A stretch of DNA of 64,000 bases from Streptomyces rhizosphaerihabitans (GTDB lineage Bacteria; Actinomycetota; Actinomycetes; Streptomycetales; Streptomycetaceae). Every line of letters begins with the position of its first letter. Positions within the stretch are counted from its first letter, which is position 1. A program made the translations under genes and the position numbers. A model generated the notes under the pieces. It was not told the origin of the DNA. It did not search any database and saw only the letters and a program-made list of their open reading frames with translations. Location of the stretch: assembly GCF_025399795.1 (NCBI RefSeq), contig NZ_JAODTZ010000014.1, forward strand, positions 62,001 to 126,000. The letters run 5' to 3'. Positions 58,760-64,000 of the stretch are shown here, one piece after another.

Positions 58760-59449
58760 TCAGACGAACCGGAACGTGCCGGTCACCGCGTCGAAGATGT
58801 CGTGGAACGCCTCGGCGAGATCCAGCACCGGGCTGGCTCCGGAGACGAGAACGACCTGGTCGGTGGTTCCCGGGACCGGGATGTACGTCTGGGTCAGCGC
58901 CATACGAAGCGTACGGGTGTCTCCCTGCGCGACGAGGACGTCCTCGACGCCGAACGTCCGGGCGGCCGGACCGACTTCGGGAATGTCGACGGTCGTGACC
59001 GTGCGCCAGGCGTCGCCCTCGCGGCGGGGCGTGATCGTCCGCAGGTTCTCGGCGATGGCCCGCGGGTCGGTGGACAGCACCATGCCCTGCTTGTTCTTGG
59101 CGCCCAGGACGGAGACGGTGACGGTCGCCGACAGCGGCACGCCCTCGAAGTTCTCCGCCATACAGCCCAGGTACACAGCCCCGGAGTCGTACGCGTCCTT
59201 GGCCATTTTGCGGAGCATGGCGGCCAGGTCGGCACGGTAGTCGGCGAGCTCGGGGACAGCGCGGACCCGCTCGTCGACGAGCCCGCGGACGGTTGCTTCC
59301 AGGCCTTCCGGGCGGATGTCGAACTCCCACCAGGAGTCCGGAACGGCCAGTGAGAAACCCGTCGACAGGCCCAGGGTTTCCAAGTCGTCGGAGCGCGCGG
59401 TCAAGTTCAGATTCCTTTGGCGGGAGGTGACTTCATTCGTATGGTCCAT
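58760..59449 (-). CDS. Alpha/beta family protein E, type VII island-associated
   Basis: The 229-residue protein is a close relative of the one at 49799. Both have VPDSWWEFDIRPE-like sequence, a GAVYLGCMAENFEG-type element, LSATVTVSVLG, VTTVDIPEVGPAARTFGVED and a FDAVTGTFRF ending. It is preceded by immunity-like genes and followed by a WXG100-like gene. No clear ribosome site is seen at ATG 59449. It has no catalytic motif that I can recognise. A dedicated adaptor between effector and EccC-like motor is one hypothesis. Confidence 0.65.
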   Translation of the reverse strand: MDHTNEVTSRQRNLNLTARSDDLETLGLSTGFSLAVPDSWWEFDIRPEGLEATVRGLVDERVRAVPELADYRADLAAMLRKMAKDAYDSGAVYLGCMAENFEGVPLSATVTVSVLGAKNKQGMVLSTDPRAIAENLRTITPRREGDAWRTVTTVDIPEVGPAARTFGVEDVLVAQGDTRTLRMALTQTYIPVPGTTDQVVLVSGASPVLDLAEAFHDIFDAVTGTFRFV

Positions 59450-59462
59450 GGTCGGAGACTGC

Positions 59463-59990
59463 TCAGTCCATGTCGATTCCGAGATCCTGCGTCAGGATTT
59501 CCACAAGTCGCTTTTCAGGTACTTCGGTAACTTGGTGGTGGGCGTTCCTGACGTGCGCGACGAAATCCGAGGGCAGGGAGACGTGATACTCGCCGAGGTA
59601 GTAGGGCAGGTCTTGACGCCACAGCCAGGTTCCGTCGGTGTAGAGCGATCCGATGCCGGACAGGTCGGGAGCATTCGGGTCCAGGACGTCGGGGCCCGCG
59701 CTCATTTCACTCCAGATCCCCGTACCACTTCTGAGATACGCGATGATCTTCGCCTCGTCCGGTTCTCCGGTCGGATGTACGGAGTCCCGCATGAGTCCGT
59801 CAAGAGGCAGTCCCCACCCCGGGGCGAGTTCGGAAAAGAACCCTACGGGGCGAACCGTCCGAGCTCCTCCGTCCCCTCCCTGCCCTCGGGGCTCTCGGTG
59901 GGATCCATCCGGGGCGGGCAACCAGTCCAGGAGGCCCTCCGATCGAGTGGGAGGAGCTGCGTCCGTCGTGCATGAAGCGAACAGTTCCAT
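59463..59990 (-). CDS. Putative immunity protein (unclassified)
   Basis: The 175-residue product has a low-complexity first half and a compact second half with IIAYLRSGTGIWSEMSAGPD and LYTDGTWLWRQDLPYYLG, a WxW-type pattern common in immunity proteins of polymorphic toxin loci, and ends with a helix (AHVRNAHHQVTEVPEKRLVEI). No family assigned. It lies 13 bases before the alpha/beta gene on the same strand. GAGAAG precedes the ATG. Coding bias is weaker than in the surrounding genes. Confidence 0.5.
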   Translation of the reverse strand: MELFASCTTDAAPPTRSEGLLDWLPAPDGSHREPRGQGGDGGARTVRPVGFFSELAPGWGLPLDGLMRDSVHPTGEPDEAKIIAYLRSGTGIWSEMSAGPDVLDPNAPDLSGIGSLYTDGTWLWRQDLPYYLGEYHVSLPSDFVAHVRNAHHQVTEVPEKRLVEILTQDLGIDMD

Positions 59991-59999
59991 GGCGGCTTC

Positions 60000-60422
60000 T
60001 CACCGATCGCTGATGCTGGTCGTGACCGTGACGGGAACGCGGAGGGTGGCCGCCCTCTGGATGATCTCGGGGGACAGTACGAACGTGGCACCACGGCCGA
60101 CGAATCCGAAGAGGTCGAGGTGGATGTCGTAGCCCTGGGAGGTCAGTTCGGCCAGTGAGGAGGAGCGGGGCTCGACCACGTTCATGAGGGTGCGGAGCTG
60201 ATCACTCAGTCCTCCCGGCATTCTGTCGTGCACCTGGAGTGCCCACAGTCCGTCCTGGGGCGGTGACACCCGATCGCGGTGATTGCTTCCCGGCCTCCGG
60301 ACCGACGTCGGAGGGAGCGAGACGGTCCGGGTCACGAGATCGGCGTCCAGGTCCTGCTTGCGGACGACCAGCGTCACCGCGGTCTCGGCCCAAGGGCCTT
60401 CACTGTGTGCGTACTCGATCAC
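60000..60422 (-). CDS. DUF4279-like immunity protein
   Basis: The 140-residue protein has the DUF4279 layout. An opening strand (TAVTLVVRKQDLDADLVTRT) carries the LDADxVT element, and LPPTSVRRPGS suggests the P-type loop. A QDGLWALQV strand and a C-terminal DIHLDLFGFVGRGATFVLSPE block follow. DUF4279 proteins are found beside toxins and are taken to be immunity proteins. GTG 60422 overlaps the stop of the upstream gene as GTGA, so the two are coupled. Confidence 0.6.
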   Translation of the reverse strand: MIEYAHSEGPWAETAVTLVVRKQDLDADLVTRTVSLPPTSVRRPGSNHRDRVSPPQDGLWALQVHDRMPGGLSDQLRTLMNVVEPRSSSLAELTSQGYDIHLDLFGFVGRGATFVLSPEIIQRAATLRVPVTVTTSISDR

Positions 60423-61117
60423 GCGTCCCCTTCGTCGAACGTGACGGGGGTGTACGTCTTCGCGTGGGCGGCGAGGAAGGTTCGGGCTTCCTCGGGTAGC
60501 GGCAGGGGCGCCACGGCTACGTAGTCGATGAGCCTCTTCGGCGCGTAGTAGTCGCGGAAACGGTATTTCACGCGGGCCAGTTCAGCCGCGTCGGCGTACC
60601 GGTGCGCCACCCCGAGGGACTCCAGAAGTTCGGAAAGTCCATACCTGCCGACCTTGTCTCCAAGGTCGACGGGAAGCCGGTATCGGGTCACCTCGGAAGC
60701 CGAGACCGGAATCTCGCCCGAGCCGATGGCCCGGAGCTGAGGAAGGCCGAAGCCGAACCACGGACCGGTCTTCTTCACGAGCATCCAGCGATCGGACAGC
60801 CGGCTCTGGAAAATGTCGCACTCGTCTCCCGAGAAGACAGGAACCATGCTCAGGCCCATCCTTGTCAAGGGCGGATGCGATGGCTCCAGACCGCGGATCT
60901 CCTCATGCCCGGCCTGAATGAGGTGGACGAACTCCGCGTGGAACTCATCACGTTCATCCGACTGCTCAAGGCATGAGAAGTGGAGATTACCGTCGAGGAA
61001 GGAGGGAGAACCGGACCAGGGGTCCCGAACCAGGCGGTACCCGATGATCTCTCCGCACTGGCCGTCGATCGGGGGAGCCGCTTCACCGCAGATCTGGCAA
61101 AGGTTGATGTCGGGCAT
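60419..61117 (-). CDS. Hypothetical protein with CXXC zinc-knuckle-like start
   Basis: The 232-residue product starts MPDINLCQICGEAAPPIDGQ, a CxxC that with a later Cys (near residues 21 and 49) could bind zinc. The rest is compact and contains VKKTGPWFGFGLPQLRAIG and a Trp/Tyr-rich stretch. It is the first of three small genes after the effector, and they look like an immunity block. AGGAG lies ahead of the ATG. No family was recognised; an immunity role is inferred from position. Confidence 0.5.
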   Translation of the reverse strand: MPDINLCQICGEAAPPIDGQCGEIIGYRLVRDPWSGSPSFLDGNLHFSCLEQSDERDEFHAEFVHLIQAGHEEIRGLEPSHPPLTRMGLSMVPVFSGDECDIFQSRLSDRWMLVKKTGPWFGFGLPQLRAIGSGEIPVSASEVTRYRLPVDLGDKVGRYGLSELLESLGVAHRYADAAELARVKYRFRDYYAPKRLIDYVAVAPLPLPEEARTFLAAHAKTYTPVTFDEGDA

Positions 61118-61167
61118 GGTTCTCCTGCTGGTCAGGTCTCGGGATCCTGCTTCACCGAGTGCTTGGA

Positions 61168-62754
61168 CTATATGCCGGGCACAGGAACAAGCCCGCCCCG
61201 GTCACTGATGGGTCCGCCAGGGGGATAGGTTCCTTGAGGCAGCTCCAACACCCCGTTGTTGTCGAAGAATCTCAGATTTCCGTCCCGGCTGATCACGACT
61301 TCCATGTGGGAACTCATCTTGTTGTCCAGGTCGCGGCTCATGCTGTTCCTGGTGTTGCGTGCGGCTTCCAAATGGTCCGGAGGTCCGGGTATTCGGTCCT
61401 CGGGGTGCGTGTGGGCGATGAACTTGTATCCGTCGTCGGCTAGTTCATCGGGAACCCTGGTCGTATATTCCGTCCCTTGGAACAGTCGCAGTTCACCGGC
61501 CGGATTCTGGACCACGGCATGCTCGACACCGTGGAACTTCTGGAGTTCGGCCATGTGCGAGACGTTCACTTCGTTGGGGTGGATGCGCACGGGGCCGCGT
61601 GTCAGTGCTTTGGCGAGCTGGCGTGCCTTGGGGGACAGTTCGCGGTAGGGGATCGTGCCCCCGAAGAGGCGCGTGGACCCCTTGAACGGCCGGTAGATAC
61701 CCCGGAGGGCCTCGCCCGATCTGAGGTTCCGGGCTGTCTTCAGCAGCCCCCCGCCGATCCCCTTCATAAAGGCGCCGCCCAGTGCGCGCAGGCCGCCCAG
61801 CTTCCAGAGTTTGCCCATTTTGGCGAGGCTCGTGAAGCCCTTGGTGGCGGGGATGCAGTCGAGGACCGCGAAGATCAGATCGCCCCAGCCCGCTTGGCCG
61901 TTGAGCATCTTTCTTATCGTGTCCGCGAGGACGACGAGGGCCGCCGCGAAGACCAGCCAGCCCAGCGGGCCGCCCACGATCATCACGATGATGCCGACGA
62001 TCGTCACGACCCACTTGCACACCGTGACGATCTCGTCCCAGTGGTCGGAGACCCAGTCGACGGGCTCCTCCCACCAGTGGCGGTTGTGGATACCGGCGTC
62101 GGACGCCTCGTGAAGCTTCTTCACCGTGCGGCGGGCGGCGTCCTCGCGCAGCCCCTTCGCGTGGGCGGCGAGCTTCTTCGCCGCGTCCAGCAGCCCCTGG
62201 GCGTCGTCGACGTCCTTCTGGGCGGTGGTCTGCCGCTCCTTGGCGTGCTGGGCGTCACGCGTCGCGCGCCGGACGTCGGCCTCGTCCGGCGGGGGCACGT
62301 TCTTGCCGCGGTGCTTGTCGGGGTCGTAGGAGTCGGCCTTCGCGGTGGCCGTGTGCACCCAGTCGTCGGCACCCGAGAGCGCGGTCCTGGCCGTGGACAG
62401 TTCCTGGCGGGCCTTGCGGCCGTCGCGCAGCGCCTTGTCCGCCTTCTGCTGGGCGTCGTCCAGGTCCGGCCAGTACGAGGCGAGCGCGTCGCCCGCGATG
62501 TCGTAGGACTTCTTGAGCTTCTTGAGCTGGCCTGGGACGTCCTCGAACTCCGACGCGAAGGCATCCGCCGTCTTGCCCGCCCACTTCAGAACCGCGTCGT
62601 CGTTCGCCAACCCCTTGACGTCCCGCAGGATGTCCGCGACGTCGTCGGCGAAGTCGTGCAGCGAGCCCGCGAGTTTGCGCACCCGCTGCGGGTCGCCCGG
62701 AGTCGGGTCGTGATCCAGGTCGAGTATGTGCCAGTCGGCCGGCCTGTTCGACAC
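61168..62754 (-). CDS. LXG-like type VII effector with JAB-like C-terminal domain
   Basis: The 528-residue protein starts with LDLDHDPTPGDPQRVRKLAG and a WAGKTADAF turn, aligning with the two other carriers. Coiled-coil helices run to about residue 215, then HWWEEPVDWVSDHWDEIV, hydrophobic helices (VVTIVGIIVMIVGGPLGWLVF, AAALVVLADTI) and the pre-toxin-like GQAGWGDLIFAVLDCIPATK. The C-terminal ~120 residues contain FIAHTHPEDRIPGPPDHLEA, which resembles the HxHP...D metal site of JAB/MPN metallopeptidases and was not found in the other carriers. GGGGGAA precedes the GTG. Immunity-like genes follow at once. Confidence 0.65.
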   Translation of the reverse strand: MSNRPADWHILDLDHDPTPGDPQRVRKLAGSLHDFADDVADILRDVKGLANDDAVLKWAGKTADAFASEFEDVPGQLKKLKKSYDIAGDALASYWPDLDDAQQKADKALRDGRKARQELSTARTALSGADDWVHTATAKADSYDPDKHRGKNVPPPDEADVRRATRDAQHAKERQTTAQKDVDDAQGLLDAAKKLAAHAKGLREDAARRTVKKLHEASDAGIHNRHWWEEPVDWVSDHWDEIVTVCKWVVTIVGIIVMIVGGPLGWLVFAAALVVLADTIRKMLNGQAGWGDLIFAVLDCIPATKGFTSLAKMGKLWKLGGLRALGGAFMKGIGGGLLKTARNLRSGEALRGIYRPFKGSTRLFGGTIPYRELSPKARQLAKALTRGPVRIHPNEVNVSHMAELQKFHGVEHAVVQNPAGELRLFQGTEYTTRVPDELADDGYKFIAHTHPEDRIPGPPDHLEAARNTRNSMSRDLDNKMSSHMEVVISRDGNLRFFDNNGVLELPQGTYPPGGPISDRGGLVPVPGI

Positions 62755-62859
62755 GTGTTCCCCCGTAACACCTGCAACCTCTGCATCAGAACGTACGTGT
62801 GAACGTATCGCGTTGATCGTTGCTGGTGGAACGCCGAACGAGGCTTCGTCGAAGGGTTG

Positions 62860-63063
62860 TTACGTCCGGGGCGCGGTGACCGTTCCGGTGCGTATGGCTT
62901 GGAGGAGGTGGCCGACGGGGGCGGGGGTGGTGGTCAGGACGGTGCCGGGGGCGTCGGATTCACGGAGGTGGAGCGCTACGGGGGTGGAGGCGAGCTCGAC
63001 GCAGGAGTCGCCGTCGCCCGGCCCCGAGTAGGACGACTTCTGCCAGTTGTCAGGGGTGCTCAT
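62860..63063 (-). CDS. DUF397 domain protein
   Basis: The 67-residue protein is the short DUF397 form. WQKSSYSGPGDGDSCVELAS is the signature, and ALHLRESDAPG and a conserved HLLQAIRTG segment close it. These small proteins are usually encoded beside an XRE-type regulator, as here (9 bases after it). They belong to the WhiJ-like regulatory sets of Streptomyces; the third partner, an anti-sigma-like kinase, was not seen and could lie beyond the window. Function in detail unknown. Confidence 0.9.
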   Translation of the reverse strand: MSTPDNWQKSSYSGPGDGDSCVELASTPVALHLRESDAPGTVLTTTPAPVGHLLQAIRTGTVTAPRT

Positions 63064-63072
63064 GGGTACCTC

Positions 63073-63924
63073 TCACAGCTCCTTCGCCAACCTGTGGATG
63101 AAGTCGCGAGACCGGTCGGCGTCCAGCGACACTTCCTCGACCTTATGGAAGAGCGTGCGGTAGGCGTTGAGCTGAGCTTCGGAGTCGATGAATGTGGCGC
63201 CCTGGGGAGCGTCGCGCACGACGGTGTCCAGCTTGGGCACCGGTCCTCCCGCGTAGGTCATGGCGCTCGTGGCGCCACCGAACCCCTCCAGGTCGAAGGG
63301 GATGACGCGCACGGTGATGTGCTCGGCTTCGGAGAGGTCCAGCACATGGGCGAGTTGGGCCCTTGAGGTGGCACGGTCGCCGACCATGATGCGCAGTGCC
63401 GCCTCGTGGACGACGCCGTCGTACCGTTTGGGCGTGGGGCCTTCGAGCAGCGCCTTGCGTTGCATGCGGTGCCGCACACGCAACATGACCTCCTCTGCGG
63501 GAAGTTCAGGTACGCGGTACGAGAAGACCGCGCGGGCGTACTGCTCCGTCTGGAGAAGGCCGGGAATGTAGAGGAACTGAACGTCCCGAAGGAATGCCGC
63601 GTGGTGCTCCAGCTCGGCGAGGTCGAGAAACGGTGTGGGCAGCAAGCCGCGGTACGGCTCCCACCACCCGCGTGTCCGGTCGGTGGCCATGGCGACCAAG
63701 GCTTCCGCGAACACTTCGTCTGTGCAGACGTACTGTGCCGCGAGCCGGCGTAGCCGCTTCTCGCTCACGCCCGCGAGGCCGGCTTCGATCTGACTGATCT
63801 GCGCGGGGCTCACTCCGAGCAGTGCGGCCGCTTCTCGCGATGCAAGGCCGGCCGCTTCCCGGAGTCGGCGCAGTTCGGCCGCCAGGCGCATCTGGCGTGC
63901 TGTTGCGTCCCGCCTCAATGCCAT
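63073..63924 (-). CDS. XRE-family regulator with DUF5753 domain
   Basis: The 283-residue protein has an N-terminal HTH_31-type helix-turn-helix (LRRLREAAGLASREAAALLG, then SPAQISQIEAGLAG) followed by a DUF5753 domain from about residue 90 (FLYIPGLLQTEQYARAVFS is characteristic). WhiJ-like proteins of this type pair with a DUF397 gene and influence development or secondary metabolism. It is transcribed with the DUF397 gene and towards the toxin locus, but has its own promoter in 63925-64000, so the link is only proximity. Confidence 0.9.
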   Translation of the reverse strand: MALRRDATARQMRLAAELRRLREAAGLASREAAALLGVSPAQISQIEAGLAGVSEKRLRRLAAQYVCTDEVFAEALVAMATDRTRGWWEPYRGLLPTPFLDLAELEHHAAFLRDVQFLYIPGLLQTEQYARAVFSYRVPELPAEEVMLRVRHRMQRKALLEGPTPKRYDGVVHEAALRIMVGDRATSRAQLAHVLDLSEAEHITVRVIPFDLEGFGGATSAMTYAGGPVPKLDTVVRDAPQGATFIDSEAQLNAYRTLFHKVEEVSLDADRSRDFIHRLAKEL

Positions 63925-64000
63925 CGAGTTCCCCTCTCAACGCGCCTGTGAGCGCGACTCGTTCGGGGGCAGATTACGCGACCGCCTTGTGAAATCTAAA

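Overview
The window reads as chromosomal DNA of a Streptomyces-type actinomycete. It is GC-rich with almost every third codon position G or C. It uses many GTG starts, several genes lack a Shine-Dalgarno, and genes often overlap by ATGA or GTGA. Lineage-typical families are present: Ccs-type cytochrome c maturation, futalosine menaquinone genes, XRE/DUF397 pairs, a Streptomyces-style Tad locus and WXG100/EccC-like genes. No rRNA, tRNA, CRISPR array, IS element or phage was seen.

Layout. 1-5.2 kb: end of a polysaccharide deacetylase, then a four-gene cytochrome c maturation operon (TlpA/ResA-like thioredoxin, CcdA, ResB, CcsB) closed by an 18-bp-stem terminator. 5.4-15.4 kb: P-loop ATPase, 2OG-Fe(II) oxygenase coupled to a frameshifted nucleoside deaminase, methyltransferase, quinone oxidoreductase/ArsR pair, MFS exporter/TetR pair, EamA exporter, LysR regulator and a small PLD-N membrane protein. 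15.5-20.9 kb: late futalosine menaquinone genes (UbiD decarboxylase, MqnP prenyltransferase, UbiX, an AsnC regulator, MqnE, a GNAT); MqnA lies separately at 28.6 kb. 21-28.2 kb: TetR, MaoC-like hydratase, FadD-type acyl-CoA ligase, AzlCD with an XRE-cupin regulator, and a cold-shock protein. 29.5-34 kb: membrane Ser/Thr kinase, ECF sigma factor with a CU044_5270-type partner, and a membrane protein.

34.1-51.2 kb and 58.4-62.8 kb form a type VII secretion-like effector island. A 1521-residue EccC-like ATPase is transcribed away from a WXG100-like gene. Next come two adjacent cassettes of the same order: WXG100-like, LXG-like carrier with a TPGDP signature, membrane protein, and two ~190-220 aa alpha/beta proteins of an unnamed family. 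Further members of that family sit beside an orphan toxin-tip relic with an Imm11-like gene (49.8-51.2 kb), and in a third locus (58.4-62.8 kb) whose carrier ends in an HTHP-containing JAB-like domain followed by three immunity-like genes. Between these lies a Tad pilus operon (51.7-58.3 kb: SAF/CpaB-like, TadZ-like, TadA, TadB, TadC, pilin-like, two TadE-like, TadG-like). The window ends with a DUF397/XRE pair.

The small helical proteins, carriers and alpha/beta family probably form secretion modules served by the EccC-like ATPase. This is inferred from order and sequence features; no EccB, EccD, EccE or mycosin was found here.
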